From positions 6,045,501 through 6,105,500 of the forward strand of contig NC_088325.1 of NCBI RefSeq assembly GCF_910592395.1: a DNA stretch of 60,000 nucleotides, read 5' to 3'. Source of the DNA: Lineus longissimus. Lineage: Eukaryota > Nemertea > Pilidiophora > Heteronemertea > Lineidae. This document shows positions 36,953-46,708 of the stretch, in pieces; positions within the stretch are counted from its first letter, which is position 1, and every line of letters starts with the position of its first letter. The notes under the pieces are model-generated. The model did no database searches, was not told the DNA's origin, and was given only the letters and a program-made list of their open reading frames with translations. The position numbers were made by a program, and so were the translations under genes.

Positions 36953-38086
36953 TTATGTTTTTAGGCTTTTTATGTCTGAAATTGGCAACCATTCATTGAA
37001 TTTGTCACTGTAGCCTTTCCATTTCACTAATCCGTATTTTTTACCTTTAGTGGTCTTGTACCTCATTATCTTCTCTATTTTGTACTCTAGTTGGTCAGGA
37101 TTGGGAACATAACTTAATTCTTGTTCGTAAAAATATCCTTGAATTTCTTCCATTTGGTAATCTTCAAGTTTGTAGACGATTGGATGAGTGAATACTATCT
37201 GTCTTATTTGAAAGACTTCTTCAGTGAAATTGGGCAAGTAGCCTTTGTCGAAAATAGTCTTGTACTTTGAAATTCTGACGCTGTCGCCAACCTTGTACTT
37301 CGGATCTCCAAATGTTTCTTTAAGATGTAGGCCGTAGAGGTTGTACCAGACAGTTCCTTCATCCTCCCTCTTTCTGGCGTCAATTGGTTTCATCCCTATT
37401 GAGGAGTGAAATGAGTTGTTGTAGCCGCTCACCAAGTCATCTAAGACATCGACCCACTTGTCAGTTTCCTTTGCGGTGAAGTATTTCCACATTTTATCCT
37501 TTAAAGTTCTGTTTAATCTTTCCACAACTGCTGCCTTCTTACTTGAAAATGTAGAGAACCACTCTATGTTGTTTTCTGTCAAGAGTTTTTTGAAGTTTTG
37601 GTTGTAGAACTCATTGCCTTCGTCAAATTGGATTGTCTTTGGTTTAGCCTCCTCAAAGATCACTTTAAATGCATCTCTGATTTCTTCTCCTCTCTTGCTC
37701 TTAACGGCCATAGCCCAAGCCTAGCGACTGAATAGGTCAATTACTGTCAAAATGAATCTGTTGCCTTCATTTTGTTTCTCAAATTTTTGCATGTCCACAA
37801 GATCTGCTTGCCATTGTTGATCGATGTAAGATACCATTGTATTTCGGAACGTAAATTTCTTAATGGCCGGTTTGTGTAGTTGGTGAGTTGGTAGTGTGTC
37901 CAGAAATTCTTTTACTTCCTTGTACCTGATCAATTTTTTATCATCCCTTACCTGTTTCCATATCTTACTTAATGAACTGTAAGCCACAGGACTTTCAGGA
38001 TTGTAGTACAAATCTCTCAGATACTGTTCGATGTTGTCTGGGTTCGACTGGACTTTGTCTGGGTCTTTTAGTTCTGTTTTACTCAG
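36953..38086 (-). pseudogene. Polinton A integrase with chromodomain, nonsense-mutated
   Basis: The rve core is split by one in-frame TAG near 37720 just after ILTVIDLFSR. First Asp in WQADLVDMQ, second in IQFDEGNEF, Glu in VERLNRTLK. The C-terminus carries a chromodomain (KYGLVKWKGYSDKFNEWLP), absent from the Polinton B integrase. The frame continues upstream to the TTAA at 38087 without an ATG, so the start was probably lost or lies at a non-ATG codon. The piggyBac insertion abuts it. Chromodomains guide insertion to modified chromatin in related integrases. Confidence 0.88.
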
Positions 38087-38205
38087 TTAACTCTTTCGCG
38101 TCCGCTCCCGAGCATGGCCGGGTTGCGTTCCCAACAGTTGACGGCCGCTCCCGGCCATGTCCGGGACCCTATCTTCCCCGATTCAAATGCTTGTAGAGCC
38201 TACTA

Positions 38206-40903
38206 TGTGAGGCATTCCATATGAAATCAACAAGTGGTTCCCAGTTCGTAGTCTTAGAATTGGCTAATTTTGACATATTTTGTAGGTTATGGGGCCAATA
38301 TGAAAAGTCCAAAATATTTTTGTCATATTCCTGACGGTTAGCCCCCCAGGAGGGTCCAAAAAGGGGGCGTGGCACCTTTTGGGGGCGGCCGCCTATTTCC
38401 TAGCCATCTTTGAATGACTATATCTCAGAAAGTATTAGAGATACCCTTTTGATTCTTTCAGGGTGTTTTCTTCTTGGCCAAAGGACTGCTTTAAACCCAT
38501 TAATTATATACTGAGACCTTTAGGATGAAAATTTATGGGGTTTCAATATTGGGTGATTTTTGACCAAAATTGCGCTTTTGGGGGGCTCTACCACCCACAC
38601 TATAACAGGGTGGGGACAAATGAATGGTTGTTTTGGAAGTATCCTGTAATGACATTGTCTTGGTGTAAAAGAAACATCCTGAAAGATTCAGAATTTTCTG
38701 AAAAGTGGTCCTGAAGTTGGTCCCACCCCCAAAATACCACATTTTGAGGGTCCAAAATGGCCAGGTAGGAATGGGTTAATGATGAAAAAAATAATTTTCC
38801 TCAAAAGACCTTGGTACCCTCTACTTCTGAGTAAAAAATCTTCTTCAAACCAGCACTCCTTCTAGTGGAAATAAATAGTTTCCCTAGTCAAGACTGGTAT
38901 GCCACTCGTCCCTATATAACATGTACATTAATGTACATAAATGTACATAAAAACAATTTTTCCATATAATACTTTATTTATAACAGTAGGAACAACAGCT
39001 ACAGTATTTGAATAGCCCTGGAAACACTGGATTGTCCTTACCATTCTTCTAAGAACCACAGAACAATAAGTTCCATCTAATATACTACAGTTTCGTCTAC
39101 ATGTAGATCACAAAAGTCAGTGCATGAACCGCTGATAGCCTGCTTTTATTCTTGTTTCATCAGCTGAGGAAATGAAATAACTGCGTCCTAGACCATAAGT
39201 TGTTGGGGCATCGATTATGGCCAGGATGTGCTCTAACGGTACCCAGCAAACATCTTTTGGAGTTGGCCATATGATATTTGAAGCTTGACTTTGAGGATGC
39301 ATGAATGACACTTGTAATATCACTATGTTCCTCAGAGCAGTCGGAGATGTTCCCAATCCACCATGTTCCAGTGTATCACATCCTCCCATATTTTGACGCC
39401 TTCTGATTTGTATGAATGGGCCAGGGCAAATATCACTGGAATTCGAATCCTGTTTATATCTAGTGCTGAAGTAGAAAGCACTGCTGCTGAGCAAAACAAA
39501 AGATTTGACAATTCTCCCAAGATTCCTGGCACTAGAGATAACCACTGCTTTACTCCCACTGCTAGCGGAACCCTTCTTGTCATGCGCGTTTCTGGTGATG
39601 ACAGCTATTTTGAAAGTGGGCCATCAGAAGTTGTGAGTGTCACCCCTTTAAAGACGACTGACTGCAAGCCTGGTTTGTACATTGGGTGCATTTACGATGG
39701 GGCATGGTGGATTGGGAACATCTCCGACTGCTCTGAGGAACATAGTGATATTACAAGTGTCATTCATGCATCCTCAAAGTCAAGCTTCAAATATCATATG
39801 GCCAACTCCAAAAGATGTTTGCTGGGTACCGTTAGAGCACATACTGGCCATAATCGATGCCCCAACAACTTGTGGTCTAGGACGCAGTTATTTCATTTCC
39901 TCAGCTGGTGAAACAAGAATAAAAGCAGGCTATCAGCGGTTCATGCACTGACTTTTGTGATCTACATGTAGACGAAACTGTAGTATATTAGATGGGACTT
40001 ATTGTTCTATGGTTCTTAGAAGAATGGTAAGGACAATCCAGTGTTTCCAGGGCTATTCAAATACTGTAGCTGTTGTTCCTACTGTTATAAATAAAGTATT
40101 ATATGGAAAAATTGTTTTTATGTATATTTATGTACATTAATGTACATGTTATATAGGGACGAGTGGCATACCAGTCTTGACTAGGAAAACTGTTTATTTC
40201 CACTAGAAGGAGTGCTGGTTTGAAAAATATTTTTTACTCAGAAGTAGAGGGTACCAAGGTCTCTTGAGGAAAATTATTTTTTTCATCATTAACCCATTCC
40301 TACCTGGCCATTTTGGACCCTCAAAATGTGGCATTTTGGGGGTGGGACCAACTTCAGGACCACTTTTCAGAAACTTCTGAATCTTTCAGGATGTTTCTTT
40401 TACACCAAGACAATGTCATTACAGGATACTTCCAAAACAACCATTCATTTGTCCCCACCCTGGGGGGCTCTACCACCCACACTATAACTTATAGTGTGGG
40501 TGGTAGAGCCCCCCAAAAACGCAATTTTGGTCAAAAATCACCTAATATTGAAACCCCATAAATTTTCATCCTAAAGGTCTCAGTATATAATAAATGGGTT
40601 TAAAGCAGTCCTTGGGCAAAGAAGAAAACACCCTGAAAGAATCAAAAGGGTATCTCTAACACTTTCTGAGATATAGTCATTCAAAGATGGCTAGGAAATA
40701 GGCGGCCGCCCCCCAAAAGGTGCCACGCCCCCTTTTTGGACCCTCCAGGGGGGCTAACCGTCAGGAATATGACAAAAACATTTTGGACTTTTCATATTGG
40801 CCTTATAACCTACAAAATATGTAAAAATTAGCCAATTCTGAGACTATGACCTGGGAAGATTTTCTTAAATAGGTTGATTTCATATGGAATGCCTCATGTG
40901 TAC
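38206..40903. repeat. Large inverted repeat inside the piggyBac relic
   Basis: Arms 38206-39365 and 39703-40903 are near-identical inverse copies about 1.2 kb long around a 337-bp spacer. Each arm contains a TTAA joined to CCCATTCCTACCTGGCC (at about 38745-38779 and 40289-40312), another piggyBac-like terminus, facing outwards. The right arm holds an additional small palindrome (TATAACTTATAG) near 40485. Confidence 0.9.
39366..39951 (+). pseudogene. Fragment of a transposon-associated protein domain
   Basis: The plus strand encodes GLYIGCIYDGAWWIGNI in one frame and, after a shift near 39750, VSFMHPQSQ..., PKDVCWVPLEHILA and GRSYFIS in another. The order Y-D-x-x-W-x-x-G, F-M-H-P, W-P, D-x-C-W-V-P is familiar from domains found in invertebrate transposon-related proteins, but I cannot name the family. 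The second half is also present in inverse on the left arm (39117-39365). Confidence 0.5.
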
Positions 40904-41146
40904 TAGGGATAAAATACGAGCACACCGTCTGCTTTGCAGATAGTATCGCCATCTATACAAATTTTTGACACGTTATATTGGCGGTATGGGAGCTGGTATT
41001 GACCTTTTAGTCGGGCATCTTACCACGTGCATGGTGTGATATTTGTTCCTGGTTTTCGATTTTGCTAGACATAGGTAAAAGCCCTATTTACACATGTAAC
41101 TGTTACTAACACGTAGTTTTAAGTCCAGAAGTCACAGAAATACATT

Positions 41147-41560
41147 TTGAACGGCTACGTTCTGTTTGGGAAAAGGGAGCAAAATAAGATGACACATCTG
41201 GTATTTCAACTCCAGGTTGTTGAGTACTTCATGCAGGAATTCAAAACAGGGCTTCCAGGGGATCTTCCACATCCCAGAGGTAGATTCTCTGATGCAGGAG
41301 ATGCTGTGAGGCTGGAGGCAAGATACTCTTGAGCATTGGCCTGAAGATCTTCCTTTTCAGGATGCTACACCTGGGGTGAAGAGACGGAGGAAGTTGCGCA
41401 TTTGTGTACAATGTCGAAAGGATCCAAATCCATATGTTGTGAACCAAGACCTTCCACGTGCTCCTCCCAGGCCGGAGTCATCAGTCCAATGCCCGAAGTG
41501 CCAGGTAGCCCTCCACATCACCCCCTGCTTCAAGCTGTGGCATACATCTGCCTTATTCAT
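41147..41560 (+). pseudogene. piggyBac transposase C-terminus (cysteine-rich domain)
   Basis: Two frames joined by a shift near 41330 read HLVFQLQVVEYFMQEF, then EHWPEDLPFQDATPG, then RRRKLRICVQCRKDP, CPKCQVALHITPCFKLWHT. The C-x2-C ... C-x2-C ... C-x4-HxC/H spacing before the end is the C-terminal zinc domain of piggyBac transposases that binds the terminal repeats. The DDD catalytic core is absent. Confidence 0.8.
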
Positions 41561-42229
41561 TCAACAAACAAGCTGGGAATTGAAAAGAGTTTTTTTAGCA
41601 TTTATCAGCTATGATCTGAATCGTACCCCCTGCGACCCCCATGACCCCCAAGCTCGGGGGGGGGGGGTGGGGGGGATACAACAAAAGCTTGTCTTCTTTA
41701 TTGTTCTTCGAATGTTTCCTCCCAAAATTGAATGTTTTTAGTGATAAATAACTAAAGGGAAACCATTTTGATTCATTTCAAAACCGTTCATAATCATTGA
41801 AAAATTTTAAAAAGATTTCGACCCTTGCACTCAGTTACTATAATATTTTGCCTACAAGGGGTTAATCTTTTGACCTGAAACACTACATGCTATTAGCTTA
41901 TGTTCTTATCATCATTTCCTGAAAGTTTCAAAGCTGTATTGAGTGAAATCAACTTTCTAAACGTTTTGAAGTGAAAAAAAGGAAAATTTCCCTTTTTGCA
42001 CCGAATGACCCCAGATTTTAGACCCCAATGGTTTAAAATTTTTAAAAACTTTGACTATGTTCATGTAGCTAAAGGTCTTGCCATTAGTTTGTAAAAGTTT
42101 CATTTTCATATTCCAAGCAATAAAAGTTCTATGATTTTTTAAGCAAAAAAAATCATTTTCTGCGTTCTTCCAAAAAAGTAGGCGGCCAGAGACTACGGTA
42201 CACTATAAAAGTATATGGACGCGAAAGGA
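41561..42229. other. piggyBac 3' region
   Basis: AT-rich stretch with a G-run at 41657-41675 and no coding sequence, ending in the right terminal repeat GGACGCGAAAGGA. Confidence 0.6.
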
Positions 42230-42233
42230 TTAA

Positions 42234-42445
42234 ATGAAGGCAAAAGACAAATTAGTTTTCGGGCCACACAACATGTTAATTTCAGGAGTCACCAATTGCG
42301 GTAAGACCCATTTTGCGCTTGACCTCTTAGAGAAGGAATATCGTCATAAGTTCCAGAACATAGTCATTTTCTGTCCCACTTACTTCAGAAATAAGACGTA
42401 CAATAGGAGATGGATTTACGTAGACCAGAACACCCGTATGGTTTT
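42234..42445 (+). pseudogene. Start of FtsK/HerA (A32-type) genome-packaging ATPase, truncated
   Basis: The ATG lies one base after the piggyBac TTAA. The first 70 residues carry a Walker A motif (ISGVTNCGKTHFAL) followed by NIVIFCPTYFRNKTY. Homology ends near 42445, where the frame runs into the antisense of the next gene, so Walker B and the rest are missing. Such ATPases pump DNA into capsids; this copy cannot function. It is the only packaging ATPase trace in the window. Confidence 0.8.
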
Positions 42446-42453
42446 ATTCACGT

Positions 42454-42882
42454 TTAGTCTTTCTTCTTCCTTCCAACAAAATAGTAAATCCCCAAACCCA
42501 AGCCGCTCAATCCTAAAATATTCCAAAGGTATTCGTAATTCTTCATTTCATCGCTGGGCTTGTAGTAGTCGCTCAATTGCAGTTGTCTAGGAATGGTAAT
42601 TCCATTATGTGGTTTTAAACTGTTGTACAATGAAAGTGCGGCGTCGGCATTTTTGAAGTCAATTGCCGCTTCATGTTCTCTCTTTAATTCAAGGTTAACG
42701 GAGTCAATGGCACTTTTCCTACGCTCCTCCCATTCTGTGGTTGCTCTTTGCAATTGCTCTTGCGCTAAATTATGTCTCTTCATTTCAGCCTCGTATCCAT
42801 TCTTGTCTAGTGATTTAAAAAGGTAGCCAGAACCGGTGAAGGCTAAACCATTCACCAGCGCAGAACCAATCATCATAGCCAT
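42454..42882 (-). CDS. Conserved Polinton protein with coiled coil and C-terminal span (Polinton A)
   Basis: 142 residues with the same plan as 21412-21807: hydrophobic N-terminus, a charged helix (MKRHNLAQEQLQRATTEWEERR), the motif SLYNSLKP...LQLSDYYKPS, then a membrane span (LGLSGLGLGIYYFVG) and a KKKD end. No breaks seen. Its stop side faces the truncated ATPase gene. Confidence 0.75.
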   Translation of the reverse strand: MAMMIGSALVNGLAFTGSGYLFKSLDKNGYEAEMKRHNLAQEQLQRATTEWEERRKSAIDSVNLELKREHEAAIDFKNADAALSLYNSLKPHNGITIPRQLQLSDYYKPSDEMKNYEYLWNILGLSGLGLGIYYFVGRKKKD

Positions 42883-42899
42883 GTGCAGTGAGTAAAAAA

Positions 42900-43594
42900 T
42901 CAGGCGCAGTGAGTAAAGGTCAATTGGTACTGTACATCAAAACCATTAAGGTCGATAATGTCATTGTTTTCATCTGTTAGGCGAATATTCAACTTGCCAA
43001 CACTTGATTTGCACGGAATTTCCATGTTATCTCCAAAGGAATATGCTATCATGTCTCCAAAGTTAGCTTCTTTTATTGGTCTAGTGGCTAAGACATCTGA
43101 TGGCACGCCATTGCTCATTACATTGTTGATGATGTCACAGTGGAAAACAAAATAGTCCATTGGTCTAAAATTTATGGGTCTCTCGATTTAAAGCCAAATA
43201 ATTCATTGCTTTAACCAGAAAACATAATCTGGAAATACTCCGCATTTCTTCTCTTAAGCATCTTCATTACTGCCTTACCAGTGGGTTCTTCAACATCAAA
43301 CTTAACAGCATTTCTGCTTAAATTCTTTTCTTTCAATTAATTTGCAAACACCTTTGAAAAGCTTTCTAGGTCATAGAGACCATCGGGTATTGTAATAACT
43401 GCCAACGAAAATCCACGCAACTTTATTTCGTTATTTTGTTTTGCTTCACTTATGTTGTAGAATGTACAAGGTATACCTGCAAATGTCAAACTGACGCTAA
43501 TGACATTCTGAATTTCAGTGTTAAGATGTATGGTTAAATCATGTGATTTCTGTTCTGGGTAGTCACTGGAATTAATGTACACCACGGTTTTCAT
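42900..43594 (-). pseudogene. Second penton/fibre-like gene of Polinton A, with in-frame stops
   Basis: The frame from 43594 carries LTIHLNTEIQNVISVSL and VITIPDGLYDLESF, like the Polinton B gene at 19083-19773. In the same frame three TAA stops occur (after FAN, FSG and RDP), with conserved-looking sequence between them. It then continues to 42900 with PSDVLATRPIKEANFGD and LTDENNDIIDLNG. This family appears twice in Polinton A (also 1708-2542). Likely minor capsid or fibre component, now dead. Confidence 0.65.
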
Positions 43595-43610
43595 TTATTG
43601 CACTTAAATT

Positions 43611-43847
43611 CTACTTGATTATGTTTCTGGGTAAAATACCTTGAACGTAAAAGTATTCCAATGTTACATTACTGACTGCTACAGTTCCGCCAAGTTTCAG
43701 AATCTCTTCTAAGTTTGCCGGACTTGGCGGGCCAATGGTAATTCTCAAGAATCTCTTAAGTAAATAATAGTAACCAATTGTTGCCGTTGACAATAATACA
43801 CTTTGGTACAGTGTATTGATGATTTCCTTCTTTCCTGGTGTTTCCAT
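43611..43847 (-). CDS. Small conserved Polinton membrane protein (Polinton A, 78 aa)
   Basis: Equivalent of 21834-22067: two hydrophobic stretches around a GPPSPANLEEILKLGG loop, ending ILPRNIIK. The start is in GTCAAATAAATGG. Open and unbroken despite the decay around it. Confidence 0.75.
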   Translation of the reverse strand: METPGKKEIINTLYQSVLLSTATIGYYYLLKRFLRITIGPPSPANLEEILKLGGTVAVSNVTLEYFYVQGILPRNIIK

Positions 43848-43868
43848 TTATTTGACTGTAAAATGATT

Positions 43869-44177
43869 TTAATGTTGCAAGGAAACAATCTGTGAATTTT
43901 GAATGTTAACTTGAGCGTCAGAAATCACAAATATGTGCATTTTGTATGGTCCCTTTCCAGATTATTTTGTTATCGACAATTGGATACCATCTTTAGTGTT
44001 TTGAAGCTTTTTGCCTGATCCGTGTAATCTCTTGTCTTCTGTAGTTCTCAGGTCCAACCAAAGCCCGTAATTATTCGAGTCTCCATAGTACTTTTTCATA
44101 GACATGTTGCAGTCGTAAGTTTTCTTTAAGTCTTCGGTCATGAAGTGTTTCTTGATCTCCTCCCATTGATGTGCCAT
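43869..44177 (-). pseudogene. Polinton A capsid protein, C-terminal remnant
   Basis: Carries YGLWLDLRTTEDKRLHGSG and, after one in-frame TAA following LSITK, the end HIFVISDAQVNIQNSQI. It matches the C-terminal part of the Polinton B capsid gene. Everything upstream is replaced by the hammerhead repeat array that begins at 44169, so about two thirds of the gene is lost. Confidence 0.8.
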
Positions 44178-44331
44178 TTGGACAGCCCACCTGCTTGACT
44201 ACAACAGAATGTTTCAACAACAGAGTCGCAACAAAGTCTATAACGTCACAACGTCATTGAGAAACCACCCCTGAGTCATGATGTCATTCAAACTGTGAAC
44301 TTCGAACAAGACAGATGCAAGTCAACCCCAG

Positions 44332-44374
44332 CCACCCTGATGAAGCCTAGAGGGGCAGAAACGCGCGTCGGTGG
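44332..44374 (+). ncRNA. Type I hammerhead ribozyme, copy 1
   Basis: Core order: CCACC (stem I), CTGATGA (44337-44343), stem II GCC/GGC with a short loop, GAAAC (44358-44362), compact stem III GCGC, GTC (cleavage after C44369) and GGTGG, which pairs perfectly with CCACC. The 10.1/11.1 position is A-A rather than the usual G-C, a deviation that may weaken stem II. Confidence 0.88.
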
Positions 44375-44673
44375 AGCAACACAACAGCCCAACAATAGGG
44401 ACCGATGGACATTGTTGTAAACTACAGTGACGGTATCCAGTTTTACCTCTACTATTCCAATTTTATTGTCTGGTCCGTGTGTATCATCGGCTGATCCTGT
44501 ACTCCTCAACATGTGCCATTTGGACAGCCCACCTGCTTGACTACAACAGAATGTTTCAACAACAGAGTCGCAACAAAGTCTATAACGTCACAACGTCATT
44601 GAGAAACCACCCCTGAGTCATGATGTCATTCAAACTGTGAACTTCGAACAAGACAGATGCAAGTCAACCCCAG

Positions 44674-44716
44674 CCACCCTGATGAAGCCTAGAGGGGCAG
44701 AAACGCGCGTCGGTGG
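44674..44716 (+). ncRNA. Type I hammerhead ribozyme, copy 2
   Basis: Identical in core and stems to copy 1, 342 bp downstream. Predicted cleavage after C44711. Confidence 0.88.
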
Positions 44717-45015
44717 AGCAACACAACAGCCCAACAATAGGGACCGATGGACATTGTTGTAAACTACAGTGACGGTATCCAGTTTTACTTCTACTATTCC
44801 GATTTTATTGTCTGGTCCGTGTGTATCATCGGTTGATCCTGTACTCCTCAACATGTGCCATTTGGACAGCCCACCTGCTTGACTACAACAGAATGTTTCA
44901 ACAACAGAGTCGCAACAAAGTCTATAACGTCACAACGTCATTGAGAAACCACCCCTGAGTCATGATGTCATTCAAACTGTGAACTTCGAACAAGACAGAT
45001 GCAAGTCAACCCCAG

Positions 45016-45058
45016 CCACCCTGATGAAGCCTAGAGGGGCAGAAACGCGCGTCGGTGG
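45016..45058 (+). ncRNA. Type I hammerhead ribozyme, copy 3
   Basis: Identical core; predicted cleavage after C45053. Successive cleavage would release 342-nt monomers. Confidence 0.88.
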
Positions 45059-45357
45059 AGCAACACAACAGCCCAACAATAGGGACCGATGGACATTGTT
45101 GTAAACTACAGTGACGGTATCCAGTTTTACCTGTACTATTCCGATTTTATTGTCTGGTCCGTGTGTATCATCGGTTGATCCTGTACTCCTCAACATGTGC
45201 CATTTGGACAGCCCACCTGCTTGACTACAACAGAATGTTTCAACAACAGAGTCGCAACAAAGTCTATAACGTCACAACGTCATTGAGAAACCACCCCTGA
45301 GTCATGATGTCATTCAAACTGTGAACTTCGAACAAGACAGATGCAAGTCAACCCCAG

Positions 45358-45400
45358 CCACCCTGATGAAGCCTAGAGGGGCAGAAACGCGCGTCGGTGG
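45358..45400 (+). ncRNA. Type I hammerhead ribozyme, copy 4
   Basis: Identical core; predicted cleavage after C45395. Confidence 0.88.
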
Positions 45401-45699
45401 AGCAACACAACAGCCCAACAATAGGGACCGATGGACATTGTTGTAAACTACAGTGACGGTATCCAGTTTTACCTGTACTATTCCGATTTTATTGTCTGGT
45501 CCGTGTGTATCATCGGTTGATCCTGTACTCCTCAACATGTGCCATTTGGACAGCCCACCTGCTTGACTACAACAGAATGTTTCAACAACAGAGTCGCAAC
45601 AAAGTCTATAACGTCACAACGTCATTGAGAAACCACCCCTGAGTCATGATGTCATTCAAACTGTGAACTTCGAACAAGACAGATGCAAGTCAACCCCAG

Positions 45700-45742
45700 C
45701 CACCCTGATGAAGCCTAGAGGGGCAGAAACGCGCGTCGGTGG
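45700..45742 (+). ncRNA. Type I hammerhead ribozyme, copy 5
   Basis: Last copy, in the partial unit; the array ends 18 bases later at 45760. Predicted cleavage after C45737. Confidence 0.88.
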
Positions 45743-45760
45743 AGCAACACAACAGCCCAA

Positions 45761-46063
45761 AATCTTTGAATCTGGTTTCTTCAAGACATCAGTGATCAAA
45801 CGTTTCAGTCTTTTTGCACTGCTTTCAGCTTCACTGTCTAATTCAAATACCTTGCCACGTTCTCTATTCAGTTCCTCTTTCACTTTCTCAATTTCTCTGC
45901 TTAGCTCTTCCTTTGCGTTAGCATAGTCTCTTTTTAGATCGTTATCTCTCTCCCTCTTAACTGCTGCATAATCATCCGCAGCTTGTTTTAACCCTCTAAT
46001 TTCTCTCAAAGCGTTATTTGTAAAACCTAATGCACTTAATTCTTGATCAGTCGCATCTATCAA
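45761..46063 (-). pseudogene. Coiled-coil Polinton A protein truncated by the repeat array
   Basis: Starts MIDATDQELSALGF and forms a long charged helix (YANAKEELSREIEKVKEEL) before reaching VLKKPDSKI, where the satellite begins and supplies unrelated codons to the next stop. The 3' end is therefore lost. Family unknown; the layout upstream of the capsid suggests a virion gene. Confidence 0.6.
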
Positions 46064-46318
46064 CTAATCTATGGGTTTAGGTGAAGTGTTAATCTCATCA
46101 ATTACTGTCTGTGTTTCACGGGATACATATTGAGCTTTCCTTCTTTGTGAATGACCTTCCATGTTAGTGATTTCAAATGAATCTGTTGGGCCTGGTGAAA
46201 TTAGATCTTTCAAAAAATTAATGAATTTTGTGCCACATTTCTTTAAACTTGCTTCAGAATAGAATATTCCATTATCCTTAGTTAAGCGAATACCGGCAAG
46301 GGCATCATGGAAACTCAA
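46064..46318 (-). CDS. Small uncharacterised Polinton A protein (84 aa)
   Basis: Unbroken ORF starting MSFHDALAGIRL, with stop directly before the next gene's ATG and start directly after the previous gene's stop, so packed as in an operon-like row. The middle (SLKKCGTKFINFLKDLISPG) could be a short amphipathic helix. No family recognised. Confidence 0.5.
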   Translation of the reverse strand: MSFHDALAGIRLTKDNGIFYSEASLKKCGTKFINFLKDLISPGPTDSFEITNMEGHSQRRKAQYVSRETQTVIDEINTSPKPID

Positions 46319-46708
46319 TTATTGTTTTTGTTTGTCTGTAAAACTATCATATTCTTCTTGTGTCGGAATGTAGTGCAGGCCTTGTGAGTATACCTTAATG
46401 TGTGGTGCAAGCTTACTCAAATTGTTCTTGTCATATTTCCATAATGTTCCTCTCAATGCCTTATCAAGTTTATCCACAACATCGGTGTATTCTAAACCTC
46501 TTCCCATCAGTTCTGGTACAGTACTTCTTACTCTTTCTGGTGTTAAAAACGAAGTTTCATCAGTTAAGGTATCACTATTTGTGTTGTAAGTTGCTCCTTC
46601 ATCAAATACTTGGTTACTGAATGATGTTTCAGCAGTTCTACTGTTTGCTTCTAAAAACTGATGATCCTGCAACTCATCCATTTGGATATCTTCTCCTCCT
46701 TCAGCCAT
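46319..46708 (-). CDS. Acidic uncharacterised Polinton A protein (129 aa)
   Basis: The ATG is in GTAAAATAAATGG. Acidic Ser/Thr-rich N-terminus, then a folded-looking half (VVDKLDKALRGTLWKYDK, APHIKVYSQGLHYIPT). Neighbours on both sides abut it. No family recognised. Confidence 0.5.
   Translation of the reverse strand: MAEGGEDIQMDELQDHQFLEANSRTAETSFSNQVFDEGATYNTNSDTLTDETSFLTPERVRSTVPELMGRGLEYTDVVDKLDKALRGTLWKYDKNNLSKLAPHIKVYSQGLHYIPTQEEYDSFTDKQKQ

Larger units (their letters stand above)
38087..42233 (+). mobile_element. piggyBac-superfamily relic (4.1 kb) with internal inverted repeat
   Basis: Insert 38091-42229 lies between two TTAA sites (38087-38090, 42230-42233). Its ends are inverted over about 13 bases (CTCTTTCGCGTCC and, reversed, TCCTTTCGCGTCC). 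A degraded piggyBac transposase C-terminus is at 41147-41560. The left two thirds are taken up by a 2.7-kb inverted-repeat structure, so the rest of the transposase is missing. It separates the divergent integrase and ATPase genes of Polinton A. Confidence 0.88.
44169..45760 (+). repeat. 342-bp tandem array with hammerhead ribozymes (retrozyme-like)
   Basis: 4.65 copies of a 342-bp unit, nearly identical (a few substitutions), between the capsid remnant and a coiled-coil gene. Every unit holds a type I hammerhead ribozyme on the plus strand at the same position (five copies exactly 342 bp apart). Tandem units of a few hundred bases each with a hammerhead are the known organisation of newt satellite 2 and metazoan retrozymes. 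No flanking target duplication was recognised. Confidence 0.92.

Noticed and set aside
43200-44000. Several in-frame TAA codons in Polinton A structural genes, as if TAA were recoded
   Set aside because: PolB pieces of the same element use no in-frame stops over hundreds of codons, frameshifts are also present, and the integrase has a TAG. Ordinary decay explains all of it.
44288-45538. Four identical 74-codon ORFs in the 342-bp array
   Set aside because: They are antisense to the hammerheads, show no family signal and exist only because the unit is repeated.
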